Below are positions 43,758 through 54,903 of a DNA stretch of 64,000 nt, piece by piece (position 1 is the stretch's first letter; each line of letters opens with the position of its first letter). Source of the DNA: Pseudoips prasinana (taxonomy: Eukaryota > Arthropoda > Insecta > Lepidoptera > Nolidae). Under the pieces are notes generated by a model that saw only the letters and a program-made list of their open reading frames with translations, was not told where the DNA came from and ran no database searches. The position numbers were made by a program, and so were the translations under genes. The DNA lies in NCBI GenBank assembly GCA_951640165.1, contig OX621252.1, positions 3,008,501-3,072,500 on the forward strand, in the 5' to 3' direction.

Positions 43758-43792
43758 CCGCAGTGTTGTGCAGTCCCCGCACAACACTGCGG
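43758..43792. repeat. Perfect 14-bp hairpin
   Basis: CCGCAGTGTTGTGC, loop AGTCCCC, GCACAACACTGCGG. GC-rich stem in AT-rich DNA. Confidence 0.8.
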
Positions 43793-44026
43793 CATGCTAT
43801 TTATGAAACACTTTAATAGGATTTTAAATATTTTTTCAAATATTTATTACAGTCATCGAGCTGTTACTCATTTTGTAATTTATTTAGTTTTAAACCAATT
43901 TTTTTAGTTATAATCGCAGTTTTTATTAATAAACAGCGTAACCCGACCAAAAACAGTGTATTTTGACGTTTCGTAGACCTGCCGCGATGCTAGCGCCTCT
44001 AGCGGCAAATTGATACGCGGTAGCCC

Positions 44027-44452
44027 TCATTGGTTTAACCTCTGCACTACTGTCTGTACTACGTTACTAAGGTGCATCTTCCAAGTCAGTCTATTGTCTA
44101 ATGTCAATCCTAAGAATTTTGTGGATTGAGTTTCTTTAATTGATTGGCCTAAATAGTTTATGTCAATATCTAAAGGGTCATTATTTCGTTGCTTAAAGTT
44201 AATTAAATGTGTTTTTGTTAGGTTAATTGTCAATTTATTTGATGTCAGCCAGTTAACTAATGAAACCAATGTACTGTTAATGTCATGTTCTATATTATTG
44301 TCAAAAGGGTCATAAGTGAGTAGAATAGAGCTATCATCGGCATACATATTTACAAAGTGGTTGGTAACATTGGGAAGGTCATTTATGTATACTATAAACA
44401 AGAATGGGCCTAAGACTGTGCCTTGGGGAACACCGTGACAAACAGACCGCAC
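44027..44452 (-). pseudogene. LINE A RT palm
   Basis: CHGVPQGTVLGPFLFIVYIN, MYADDSSILLTYDPF (catalytic ADD), TKFLGLTLDNRLTWKMHLSN. Connected by weaker frames through 44455-44757 with at least one frameshift near 44640. Confidence 0.9.
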
Positions 44453-44756
44453 TCTTGACTTATAGTGAGTCTCAATATTAGTGTCGGGATTTATTCTACG
44501 TATCTGAGTGATTTGTTTTCGGTTGGTTAGATATGACTCAATTAGTTTATTAACATTTCCTCTAACACCGTACCATTCGAGTTTATTAAGAAGGGTCTTA
44601 TGGTGGACGTTGTCGAATGCTTTGGTGTTTTACTTTAATTGGTTGTTTACGCCTGCGTATACTCTTTTTAGGAATTCGTGCATTGCCATATTTATAGACT
44701 TATTCTTCCTAAAGCCATATTGTTGATTTGAAAAGATACTCATTGTTTCAAAATAG

Positions 44757-45506
44757 TTAGTTATCATAAATTACATTTTCAACAACTTTAGAGAAAATGG
44801 GTATAAGTGCAATCGGACGATAATTACTAATGTGTTTCTTATCTTCTTTCTTGTGTAATGGAAGAATAATTGAATGCTTCAGTCTATCTGGGAATATACC
44901 TTGCTCGAAGCATAGATTTATAATATGGCAGAGGGCTGGTGCTACCGCATTCGCCACACTCTTTATAACATTGGTGCAGACATCGTCATAACATACACTG
45001 TTTGTGTTTTTCTGCGCGTTAATTATTTTTGTAATATCTGCTGGTAAAGTAGGTGATAAAAAGAATGAGTTAGGTCGATTTATTATTGCTGGCTTAGTAG
45101 TATTAGTTTCAGTACTATTCCCAATGTCAATAAAGTAATCATTAAAAGCATTTGCTATACTTATTGGGTCTGTTATTTCTACATTATTGATCAAAATACT
45201 TGAGATATTTTCTTTTGGTAGATTTGTGTTATAATTATTAATCGCTTTCCATGTAGCTTGTGATTTATTGTTACATCTATGTATGAAGTGATCATTTTGA
45301 GTCTTTTGTGTAAGCGTTATAACTTTTTTGTACCGTCTTGTATAACTTTCAAAGGCCGTTTTATTTGTTGTGGTTGGAGATAGACGATATTTCCATAGTA
45401 AGTTTCGATTTTTAGTACTACATAATTTAATGCCTTTAGAGATCCATTTAGGGTTTTTCATTGTGGAAATTTTCTTTTTAATCTTTGGGAAGCACAGGTT
45501 ATACAA
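44757..45506 (-). pseudogene. LINE A linker and N-terminal RT
   Basis: KNPKWISKGIKLCSTKNRNL, then SILINNVEITDPISIANAFN and the RT entry FPDRLKHSIILPLHKKEDKK, SNYRPIALIPIF. Truncated by a stop at 44757 before the palm. Confidence 0.88.
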
Positions 45507-45657
45507 GAGTGTGAAGATGTCGTGAAATAGATTGAAAGCAACATTTGGGTCATTTGATTCGTATACATCACCAAACCGTAAATTATTAATATGTTCGCAA
45601 AATTTTTGTACATTTTCATGGCATAAGTCACGCTTATAAGTATACCAGTACTTAAGT

Positions 45658-46407
45658 TTACAGGTTTTTTTTTATTGGAATCTTGAGAACCTGAGCTGTG
45701 TGGTCCGACAAAGCTAGCTCTAGTATTTCTCCCTTAGAATCACGAATGTTGTGTATGATATTATCGAGGCAAGTATTACTGCGTAATCTAGTGGGTTGAT
45801 TAAATTGTAGTTTTGTATTATACTGCGACAAAATGTATTTAAATCTAGTTACTGTTTTATTACTTTTTAAAATGTCAATGTTAAAATCGCCACATATCAC
45901 CAATTTATAGTTGTTTCCCTTGCTAAGAGTTTGTAGGATTTCCCCGAGTTTAATCAGGAAAATATTGATGGCTTCTATGTTTGTTCGAGGAGGTCTATAA
46001 ATACATAAAATAAATATTTTATGGTGAATTAATTTTATAGCAGAACATTCAATGATACCATCGATTGATAGTTTAACTAAACGAGTTATATTTTCGTAAT
46101 CATAAGAATTTTGTAGCAGAATACAGGAACCACCACAGTGGTTTGACCTGCAAGAGTACGACGCTAATTTGTAGTTTATTATATGAAGACGGTGCAAGTC
46201 ATGTTCTGTCATACTGTGTTCAGTGATACATAGAATATCTACTTGTTTACCGACATCTTTTAGCATTTCCAGATGAACCATAAACTGATCAGATTTATTG
46301 ATAAGTCCATCTATGTTTTGATGGAGAATATACATAAAGTTAAACACGAAATAAATGATTGGAAGTAGAGCTACATTCAATGGTTTTACTGTTGTCGTGA
46401 TTGTCAA
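45658..46407 (-). CDS. LINE A apurinic-type endonuclease domain
   Basis: 249 codons. All key blocks of the APE-type target-nicking endonuclease are visible: LHQNIDGLINK (Asn), LCITEHSMTEHD (Glu), YRPPRTN, VICGDFNIDIL (Asp/Asn) and LALSDHTAQVL (Ser-Asp-His). The frame is open though the RT downstream is broken; the start codon shown is arbitrary because ORF2 probably began a few codons before HQN. Confidence 0.88.
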   Translation of the reverse strand: MTITTTVKPLNVALLPIIYFVFNFMYILHQNIDGLINKSDQFMVHLEMLKDVGKQVDILCITEHSMTEHDLHRLHIINYKLASYSCRSNHCGGSCILLQNSYDYENITRLVKLSIDGIIECSAIKLIHHKIFILCIYRPPRTNIEAINIFLIKLGEILQTLSKGNNYKLVICGDFNIDILKSNKTVTRFKYILSQYNTKLQFNQPTRLRSNTCLDNIIHNIRDSKGEILELALSDHTAQVLKIPIKKNL

Positions 46408-46670
46408 AATCAGGATTACAAGTTTTCAGAGGAAAATTAACAATATCAACGTTTATATTATTCATTATATTTTGGTAAACTTTTCTGAATCCATAGTTAT
46501 TAATTTTACCAGTTGTATTAGAGAATATATCAAGTGTCAAAACAGAATTTGTATCGAAGAGATAAGCATATTTATAATTGTATAATTCTTCAGATAACCA
46601 GTGAACGCAAATAAACATGGAAGCATTACTTCAAGGAAACTAAGCTCAAATCTTGACCCAATATTCCAAT
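46408..46670. repeat. LINE ORF1-like leftovers, mixed orientation
   Basis: 29 bases at 46599-46627 (CAGTGAACGCAAATAAACAT...) are the exact reverse complement of 48268-48296, which lies inside the minus-strand ORF1 fragment. So a piece of ORF1 sits here on the plus strand upstream of LINE A. Confidence 0.6.
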
Positions 46671-46952
46671 CAAACTGACACAAAGGAATACCGTCTCTGA
46701 TTGGCCAAAAATATTGCCGCTCAGGTTCACCTTTTAAAAGTAGACATTATTTCGTGAAGTTTGGGTCTAAATTGCCATGTTCATGTCATTCGCCGAGGGA
46801 TGTTTTATGCTATAAAGTGCAACGAAAATAATTCACCGTGACATTGATGTTATTAAAATAATATATAATTACGATAAAATATACAGTTTCTTGAACTTTA
46901 CGGCAAGAGCTTTTCTTAGGTATTTGGCAAGTAATGGGTTTGTTTGCTATGA

Positions 46953-47150
46953 TAATAAGGTAAATAAAATAAATTTGTGGTCATTTATTTATTTTAATTA
47001 TTATTTACAATTTCCGTATACGTGCTTCATACGTTGTAGTAGTAGGTTACCTACAACCTACTACTACAACGTATGTAGCACGTATACGGAAATTGTAAAT
47101 AATAATTAAAATAAATAAATGACCACAAATTTATTTTATTTACCTTATTA
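46953..47150. mobile_element. Fold-back MITE, 96-bp arms
   Basis: 46953-47048 and 47055-47150 are reverse complements with one mismatch (near 47025), six-base loop. Key phrase ACAATTTCCGTATACGTGCT. No coding capacity. Confidence 0.93.
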
Positions 47151-47306
47151 CCTATATACCTTTAAGGATTCCGTACCTTCAAAGAAAAAAACGGAACCCT
47201 TATAATATCACTTTGTTATCCGTCCGTCCCTCTGTCTATCAATACCCTTGATCTTGAAAACGCGTGGAGGACTCGACTTGAAATTATAGGTAATCTAGTA
47301 TATATA

Positions 47307-47601
47307 CAGGGTTACTTCTTAAACACCAACAACCTCGCAGAACTAGGAAGTTAACATCATAAGCAACAAAACTCTACGCGTATCGCAAAGATTACGTAAC
47401 CCGCCTGGTTACGTTATCTTTGCGATACGCGTAGAGTTATAAACATTCAAGTGTGAAAGTAAATTAATATGGACTTTTTACAAAAAAAAAATATAGATAT
47501 AGATAAAAATACAAATTATCAAAATTTGTAAAATAAATGTTATTGCTTATGGTTTTAGCTATCTAGTCCTGCGAGGTTGTTGGTGTTTTACAAGTTACCC
47601 T
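47307..47601. mobile_element. MITE with TIRs and internal hairpin
   Basis: Ends CAGGGTTACTTCTTAAACAC at 47307 and reverse complement TTTTACAAGTTACCCTA at 47587-47601; with CAACAACCTCGCAG the TIR reaches about 35 bp, flanked by TATATA on both sides. Inner hairpin 47368-47437: AACTCTACGCGTATCGCAAA against TTTGCGATACGCGTAGAGTT. Confidence 0.88.
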
Positions 47602-48249
47602 ATATATATATATATATATAAATAAAATAGAATTGCCTGATTATAATGCATTAAACGAATAATTGTACCGTACGTATCGTAGCGTTTGTTTTAGCTTCCT
47701 GTATCCCTTCTTTGAAACAGAAAAATCGTCATTGCTGAAATGAACCGAACATACCCTTGTCGTTTTATTTGGGCTCCATTCAATTGCATTCCTTTCAAAA
47801 GGAACGGCTTTCGTCTATAGTTCTCTTCACTTTAGATCTAGTAGAAATCTGAAGAAACCAAGTAATTTTTATACCACCATTACTATTCTTTTGAACAAAC
47901 TCTAAAGATGCTGAGTATTTTATCTAAGATTATTATAAAATGAATAATTATAATAAATAAAAATATGTATCATAATTTTTGTGTCGAGAAATAAATTGTT
48001 TCGTTTGCATAACAACATCACCATATATTTTGTGTGAATTAGATTGACTTCATATTAAATAAATTAAAATTTATAGCGATGTACTTACCCGTAATAACTA
48101 ATTTCAACACTCTTGTTATGCAAATGAGATTTGCATTTTTGTACATTAAACACGCTGAAACCAATAACTGACAGACAACCGCCATTGATGCCTGTAGTGC
48201 GCAAACTCCGCGTCACAATTTTTAAGCCCGTGTCACAATCTGCGTTGGG
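47602..48249. other. AT-rich spacer
   Basis: No gene seen. Confidence 0.45.
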
Positions 48250-48750
48250 TCATTTTGGCGAGCTAGGAATGCTTCCATGTTTATTTGCGTTCACTGCAGA
48301 TAACAGGTTATTAAATATTTCAATTTTATAATTATACATTGGCGCTCCCCGTACATACGTTGGTAAACAGATAATTATATTCGTATAATTTATTTCTTGA
48401 AGTGAGTCTCTAATGTTCCTTATTAGGTCGACAAAATCACAATTGACTTTAAAGTAATTTTCGCCCAATATTATTACACAATAATTATTAATATTAAAAT
48501 TAAAAATTTTACTCTTTATATCGCATAACAGTTGTTTAACGTTAGTGTGAGGTAATAGATACCGACAATAATTAAATTGTGGTGAAAATGTGTGTTCAAT
48601 CATGTTAAGTGAGCCTGAATAGTGTCTGTTGCTTATGACACATAATTTCCTTTTCCGGTCTTTAGGTGATTTTAGGGGAACACGGTGCTCTGGATTGAAT
48701 ATATGATTGTTCATGATAATATACATTTGTTTAATAATAATAATATGCAT
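48250..48750 (-). pseudogene. LINE ORF1 C-terminal (esterase-like) fragment
   Basis: 166-codon frame: NYCVIILGENYFKVNCDFVD, LIRNIRDSLQEINYTNIIIC, LPTYVRGAPMYNYKIEIFNN. This layout resembles the SGNH/esterase-like part of ORF1 proteins in CR1/L2-type LINEs, from memory. It follows LINE B on the same strand, so it is from another copy. Confidence 0.5.
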
Positions 48751-48844
48751 CTAAAAATCTATGATATTACAGAATTATTTCTAGTCAGTTGAGTAAAATA
48801 TAAATGTATGTCCTTGATGTAACATTAAGATGTTGCTCGTGTTC

Positions 48845-51003
48845 AACCAACTGACCAAGCGTTTTTGTCGTTTAAATAATCATTGAGAGTGTAATAGGCC
48901 TTTTTCATTAAAATATTCTTGACCTCTAATTTAAACTTAGCATAGGACAGTTCCTGAAGATTTGTCGGTATTTTGTTATATATTCGGATACCTACTCAGT
49001 CCGACAAAAGCAGAATGAACCTTTTGTAAACGATGAGATTCGGCACACAATTTGTGTTTATTTCTAGTGTTTATTGTGTGCGTGTCACTTCTCTTTTGAA
49101 ACAAATTCAAATTTTGCCGCACATAAATTATATTAGCATAAATATATTGCGAAGATACCGTTAATATATTTATCTCTTTACATAACTCTTTTAAGGAAAA
49201 TCTCGCGCCTAGCTGATAAATAGCTCGTACGGCACGTTTTTGTAGAACAAAGATACTGTGGATGTCAGCCGCCCTACCCCACAGTAGTATACCGTAAGAC
49301 ATAATACTGTGGAAGTAGCTAAAATAAACCAGGCGCGCAGTATCTATGTTAGTAAGTTGTCTAACTTTTCTAACAGCATAAGCAGCAGAGCTTAATTTTC
49401 CAGCCAAGCCGGATATGTGAGTACCCCATTGAAGTTTACTGTCTAAAGTTATGCCCAGAAATGTAGTATATTGAACAGATTCCAACACTTCATTGTTCAA
49501 TACCAGATCTGGACCAAAATTTCTCACATTAGGTGTGGTGAATTTAATGCACTTTGTTTTTTTAGCATTGAGAACTAAGTTATTAACCGTGAACCATTCG
49601 GTAATCAGTGTGAGAGCACTATTTATTTCAGCAAGGTTATCTCTGTTTCGGTCTACTTTAAAGATAAGAGAAGTGTCATCTGCGAAAAGGACAACATCAC
49701 AGAAGTTCTTTAAATAATGTGGTAAATCATTATTGTATACTAAGAACAAAAAGGGACCAAGAATGGAGCCTTGTGGCACGCCTAAAGTGACGGGCAAATT
49801 ATTTGACTTAACTCCACCTACGTCGACACACTGAACTCTCTGATTAAGGTAAGAGGACAACACGTCCAGCGCAACCTCCCCTACGCCATAATGTCGTAAT
49901 TTCAATAATAGCGTGTCGTGGTGAACGCAATCAAATGCTTTACAAAGGTCACAAAACACCCCAATAGCATTCTGTGACTTCTCCCATGCATCAAATATAT
50001 TTTTTATCAGCGCAATCCCTGCGTCTGTAGTGGATCGCCCTTTAGTAAAACCAAACTGGTTCTGATGCAAGAGGTTGTGTAAATTAAAATGTTTCAGTAA
50101 CTGCTTGAGTATAAGTTTTTCAAATATTTTACTTAATGCTGGTAAAATAGAGATGGGGCGATAATTAGAGGGATCGTCTTTAGAACCTGATTTAAACAAT
50201 GGTATGATTTTACTACATTTCATTAGGTCGGGAAAAGTACCTGTATCTATACATTGATTATAAATAATTATTAAATAAGGCGCTATTACGTCGATTATGG
50301 TTTTTAAAATCCTTACGGAGATACCCCATAAGTCACCTGTATTTTTGGCTCAAGCGTCCTAACAATATCGTTTATATCAGATATTGTTACCTATTCAAAG
50401 TTAAATATTTGTTTGCATTCTGAACGCTATTACGTAGCAGCAGTTCGGCGCCAATTTCGGAGGAGTTTAAGGAGCTAGTGGTGGTTACAGGTATGGCGGC
50501 AAAAAACTTATTTAACTCATGAGCTACATCAGCTTTTTCACTAACAATTCTATTATATATTTTTTATTCCAAGTAATTATCACGTCTTTTATCCTTGCCA
50601 CTTTCTTTATTAATTATATTCCAAGTGGTCTTTATTTTATTATCCGCTTTTTGTATTTTTCGACTAATATAATTAGATTTAGCTATATTGCAATTTTTTT
50701 TTAATGTTTTTGAGTACTTTTTGACATATTGTAAAAAATTTGAGTCAAATCTGTATTTTTTCATACCGTATAACTCGTACAATCTTGCTCGACTTTTATA
50801 TATACCAGGAGTTGCCCATTCATTAAATTTACTATTGGAAATCCTAAGTTTTTTAGTTTTAAATGTACTCTGAAACTCAGTTTTAATGACACCAAAAACG
50901 GATGTATAATTACTATCTGGATTGTTATTTTCCAGCAAAGTGGGATTCATCTTAGATAGAATACCATCTTTGAAACGATGTAACCGTGAACTAGTAATTG
51001 GTT
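48845..51003 (-). mobile_element. LINE B (CR1/Jockey-like), ORF2 RT region
   Basis: From about 51003 down to TGA near 48844. Order: linker 51003-50564, RT 50223-48976, C-terminus 48975-48845 (LQELSYAKFKLEVKNILMKK, AYYTLNDYLNDKNAW) in another frame. 5'-truncated: no endonuclease adjoins it on this strand. Confidence 0.9.
48976..50223 (-). CDS. LINE B reverse transcriptase
   Basis: 415 codons, no internal stop. Blocks: KIIPLFKSGSKDDPSNYRPI, QFGFTKGRSTTDA, FCDLCKAFDCVHHDTLL (first catalytic Asp), GVPQGSILGPFLFLVYNNDL, VVLFADDTSLIF (ADD), FLGITLDSKLQWGTHI, then the thumb-like end. Copies LINE RNA at the nicked target. Ends prematurely at RYPNI where a frameshift leads to the normal C-terminus. 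Confidence 0.92.
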   Translation of the reverse strand: MKCSKIIPLFKSGSKDDPSNYRPISILPALSKIFEKLILKQLLKHFNLHNLLHQNQFGFTKGRSTTDAGIALIKNIFDAWEKSQNAIGVFCDLCKAFDCVHHDTLLLKLRHYGVGEVALDVLSSYLNQRVQCVDVGGVKSNNLPVTLGVPQGSILGPFLFLVYNNDLPHYLKNFCDVVLFADDTSLIFKVDRNRDNLAEINSALTLITEWFTVNNLVLNAKKTKCIKFTTPNVRNFGPDLVLNNEVLESVQYTTFLGITLDSKLQWGTHISGLAGKLSSAAYAVRKVRQLTNIDTARLVYFSYFHSIMSYGILLWGRAADIHSIFVLQKRAVRAIYQLGARFSLKELCKEINILTVSSQYIYANIIYVRQNLNLFQKRSDTHTINTRNKHKLCAESHRLQKVHSAFVGLSRYPNI

Positions 51004-51145
51004 GGCAGGTTACATGAGATGCTATTTTTACCCGACTGCGGGACGCAAAGGGTAATGTGTTTATCAGGCTATGTATGTATGTATATTCCTTTGAAGCACT
51101 ACACAGACCAAACGCCTGGACCGATTTTGATGATTCGCACGTCAA
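50564..51145 (-). pseudogene. LINE B linker between endonuclease and RT
   Basis: ISNSKFNEWATPGIYKSRAR, LYELYGMKKYRFDSNFLQYV, KIKTTWNIINKESGKDKRRD parallel the LINE A segment PKWISKGIKL...ATWKAINNY. From about 51003 outward the frame runs into an unrelated repeat, so the listed start is chance. Confidence 0.82.
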
Positions 51146-51400
51146 TCGATTCCTTTCAGTCCGGAAAGTGTCACTAAAGACATGACGTTAGTTAAAATTC
51201 AATATGGCGACTACTGGACGCCATATTGTGAAAATTAAAAAAATTAAAGTCAACAAACTATGTCATGTGGGGTATCGTTGAATAGGTATTTAAAAAACAT
51301 TTTTAGTTTTCTTTCAACATTTTTCGATTTGACCGGCCGTTTACGAGCTATATCGATTTAAAGTTGAGTTGGGTGACGGTACTCGTCATGCAAACTTTGT
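51004..51400. repeat. Dispersed repeat (CCCGACTGCGGGACGCAAAG family)
   Basis: TACCCGACTGCGGGACGCAA, GCCTGGACCGATTTTGATGA, TCAATATGGCGACTACTGGA: a widespread lepidopteran repeat. It cuts LINE B on its 5' side. Confidence 0.6.
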
Positions 51401-51834
51401 GCTCCGCAATTTATTTCATTTAAAAATATATAACATTCTCAAATATAACTTTTTACTGTCGAAGTGTAGTGAATACAGTATAATAATGTAGTGCAAGTGT
51501 TATTCAGTCATAAATTTTAAGTTCCAAAATGTTATACCATATCTTAAACAACAAACTGTAAAACATAACAAATCAGTTAAGGACCTCGACACAGTGATAT
51601 AAAAAAGACAGTGTATAAAACAAAAGTATTTACAAAACTAAAACTATTTGCACTAGCAAATAGTATAATAATACTTATTAACTAAACTTTGATAAATCAA
51701 TATAAACTAATATCAATGAAGTGAGAAAAATATATTGACGGTGTTTCAAAGTTATCAAGCAATAAATTCCATACTGATTAGTCATCCCAACGTATTTTTG
51801 CTTCTACAGTCCCAAAAAAGAAAAAAGTGTAAAA

Positions 51835-52008
51835 GAACCAACGCGACTAACGAGCCTAAGTTGTATAGACAACTTTGCACATAATTCGAAGCAAAAGTGC
51901 AGTGTCGAAGTAATTGACCTGTGTTTATCTGACCACACCGCCCAGATTTTTAAGATTCAAGTAAAAAAAACATGCAAAATAAACTCGTGGCGCATTCGTA
52001 AACGTGAT
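51835..52008 (+). pseudogene. LINE C endonuclease end, before the TIR element
   Basis: Plus-strand PTRLTSLSCIDNFAHNSKQK, VIDLCLSDHTAQIFKIQVKK, CKINSWRIRKRD, aligning with LINE A (QPTRLRSNTCLDNIIHN...ALSDHTAQVLKI). Interrupted after KRD by the TIR element; it continues at 61756. Confidence 0.85.
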
Positions 52009-53219
52009 GAGCGTTTCTCAAAAAAATTGTACCTTTTCTCAGAAATTATGCTGAAATTAAAATATTGAAATATACTTGATTTCTTTATTTTAAGCTATGG
52101 GTAAATGCCTAAAGATTAGTAATATAAGGTTTGTTTTGAGATATAAAACGTAAATAAATAGCAAAATCCATAAAAACAGACCCAAGGAGGAGAAAAATTC
52201 TTATTTGGTTACCTTCATTCGTTTACGTAAATTTAATGTAGAAACCAATTACCGGAATATTTATTGAATTAAATGTGATAATAAAACAAAATTCAACTTG
52301 TTTTTCAGTTAATAACTGTATATTAATATGCAAATCTTAAATTAAATGCGGTTTTATTTCCTTTACGTTACTATTTGGTCACAACCCTTGTTTAACTTTA
52401 CATTATTGACCCTACTTTATCTTGTATTAAAATTGTGTATATATGCATAATGCAAAGACTAACCATATATTTTAGTTTTTATCTCAAAAATGTATTTATG
52501 TTAAAAATATATAAATAAAGAAAAGAAATATGCGTCTGCTTTTATGGGACAGTAACAAATATAGAAATCTGGAAACAAAATAGGATTTCTTAAGCCTAGA
52601 CTTCACAGTTGTGCAAATAATTATATTTGACTTAAATATATTGGTAGAGGAACCTCTGTCAGGAAACATTTATATTTCGTAATAATCTAATAATAATAAA
52701 CACTGACCGATTAGACAGTTTAAAGGTTTTTAAAAATTCTAGGACTATACATTGTTAGCATGAATATTACTCTTAAACAATCTCTATACATATATTTATA
52801 AACGTTTATTATTTTTATTTTTTTATTCCCTTTTCTATAATAATAATCTCTATATTAGTTTTCTTAACTTAATTAGTTTAACTTTTTTTGGAGGTGTATT
52901 TTGAGTTTATTCTTTCTAAGTGCTTTTTAAAATATAAATATAATATTTAATTTTATTAAAACTGATGAAATTACATCGTCATAATTATACTCAAAATCAG
53001 GCAGTCAATACTCTGCCTAACAATTTCCTATTTTGTAATTCACTTTTCCATTTATACGTTACCACTCAAGAGTAACAAAAAAAGAGGTAACGCATTAAGG
53101 TTACAAAAATTATTAAAATTGTTTACGCGCACAGCTCTAGCTAGTACTCGTTTATGATTTGACTTTCGAAATCAAGATAAAGAGCTTTAATGGTACTTGA
53201 GGAGAATTAAAATATAAAA

Positions 53220-53441
53220 TTGGAGCTTAGCTCTGATTTTTGGGTAACAAAGTTAGAATTATTTTCGTACCAGCAACCAGGCGGACAACATTCAATGTTC
53301 CCGCACGGCACGCAAAAGAAATATCTAAATTTAAACAAGATGAATGCTGATCTTGCTAATGCTGCCACTAGTCTAAAACATATTTACACCAAATCGCCGT
53401 TGATATTTTCCAAAATTACGGTCACAAAAGAAGAAAACTAA
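53220..53441 (+). CDS. Unknown 73-codon frame, copy 1
   Basis: Includes SSDFWVTKLELFSYQQPGGQ, HSMFPHGTQKKYLNLNKMNA, DLANAATSLKHIYTK and ends KITVTKEEN. Listed start is TTG, so the real start is unclear. The same peptide occurs at 54904-55185 and 63641-63862. No family recognised, no signal or membrane span. Could be an exon of a longer captured or transposon gene. Confidence 0.4.
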   Translation: MELSSDFWVTKLELFSYQQPGGQHSMFPHGTQKKYLNLNKMNADLANAATSLKHIYTKSPLIFSKITVTKEEN

Positions 53442-53706
53442 AAAGGAACTTTTTATGCGATACAATAAAATAATTATTTATTAAATATATTTGTTCTATA
53501 GAACAAATATATTTAATAAATAATTATTTTATACACATAATGATACAATAAAATAATTATTTATTAAATATATTTGTTCTATAGAACAAATATATTTAAT
53601 AAATAATTATTTTATTGTATCGCATAAAAAGTTCATTTTTAGTTTTCTTCTTTTGTGACCATGTTTGTGAAATAAATCTTTAGTCCTATAGGACTAAAGA
53701 TTTATT
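53420..53706. repeat. Nested palindromes in copy 1
   Basis: Palindrome 53465-53532 (34-bp arms, centre TTCTA/TAGAA), palindrome 53542-53621 (40-bp arms, same centre), outer pairing of 53421-53459 with 53622-53660 (one mismatch: AAAAAGGAAC against GTTCATTTTT), and palindrome 53671-53706 (TTTAGTCCTATAGGACTAAA). Copy 2 has only one simple arm here. Confidence 0.92.
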
Positions 53707-54903
53707 TATAAACAAATTGGGGTCTTATAATTCGTAATAAGTACATTTAAGTGATTCTAGAATATCCGGAAGTTCACTCAGTACAATCGATCGTTTGGGA
53801 CAGTATGAAATTGGGACACTTCACTTTTCATACAACTAGATTAAATCGATTTTTAAAATATTTTTATATTTTATAAATTCTTATGGTATTTATACATTTT
53901 TAATTTTTTTTACTTAGGGCAATTAACTTACTAATTATATAATTTAGTAGAAACTAGTAATGATCTATTTTATGTATAGAAAAACAAAATTGAAAATATG
54001 GGACAGCGAATAAGATAGAAAGTACATTTTTTTTGAGAAATGCTCATATTTGACTTAAATATATTGATAGAGGAACCTCTGTCAGGAAACATTTATATTT
54101 CGTAATAATCTAATAATAATAAACACTGACCGATTAGACAGTTTAAAGGTTTTTAAAAATTCTAGGACTATACATTGTTAGCATGAATATTACTCTCAAT
54201 CAATGTATACACATATATTTATAAATGTTTATTATTTTTATTTTTTTATTCGTTTTCTATAATAATAATCTCTAAATTAGTTTTCTTAACTTAAATAGTT
54301 TAACTTTTTTTGGAGATGTATTTTGAGTTTATTCTTTCTAAGTTCCTTTTCCTCTGCTCTTCAATCTTTTCAGGGGTTTCTTGTAATCTTTCCCGGTACC
54401 GCCTTATTTTTCAGCCAAGGTTAGTGTTATATTTGATTCGGAGCTGTAAAATTGCAACTTGTCTTACATTTACCATGCAAAATTACTTACAATGCATTTT
54501 TAAATAAACTTAACTCCCAGGGACCTACAGCTAAAAAGCTACCTAAGTGGCCGTGTGAAGGAAATAGTATGGTTATAATTCATGACTAATGTTATTCTTA
54601 AAAAATAGCTTTATATCAAAACGACAGAAAATAAATGCACCAAGCTCCCATTCATTTTCGCACATTACCATAAATTTATTAAATATAATATTTAATTTTA
54701 TTAAAACTGATAAAATTACATCGTCATAATTATACTTAAAATCAAGCAGTCAATACTCTGCCTAACAATTTCCTATTTTGTTATTCACTTTTTCATTTAT
54801 ACGTTACCACTCAAGAGTAACAAAAAAAGAGGTAACGAATTAAGGTTACACAAATTATTAAAATTGTTTACGCGCACAACTCTAGCTAGTACTCGTTTAT
54901 GAT

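Larger units (their letters stand above)
44027..46407 (-). mobile_element. LINE A (CR1/Jockey-like), ORF2 region
   Basis: Minus-strand order: endonuclease 46407-45658, linker and RT start 45506-44757, RT palm 44452-44027. RT block SNYRPIALIPIFSKVVEN near 44800, GVPQGTVLGPFLFIVYINDL and MYADDSSILL further on. Frame breaks near 45510-45660, 44755 and 44640. The RT ends at 44027 (RLNQ stop) against an unrelated GC-richer segment, so the 3' end is lost. Confidence 0.9.
52009..54045. mobile_element. Unclassified 2-kb TIR element, copy 1
   Basis: Ends GAGCGTTTCTCAAAAAAATT at 52009 and, reversed, GAGCATTTCTCAAAAAAAAT at 54045: TIR about 27 bp, 24 matching. TGAT precedes it (52005-52008) and TGAT follows the far end of copy 2 (61756-61759). 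Contains one 73-codon frame, several GGGACAG phrases (52548, 53796, 53999) and palindromes. No transposase recognised, superfamily open. Confidence 0.82.
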
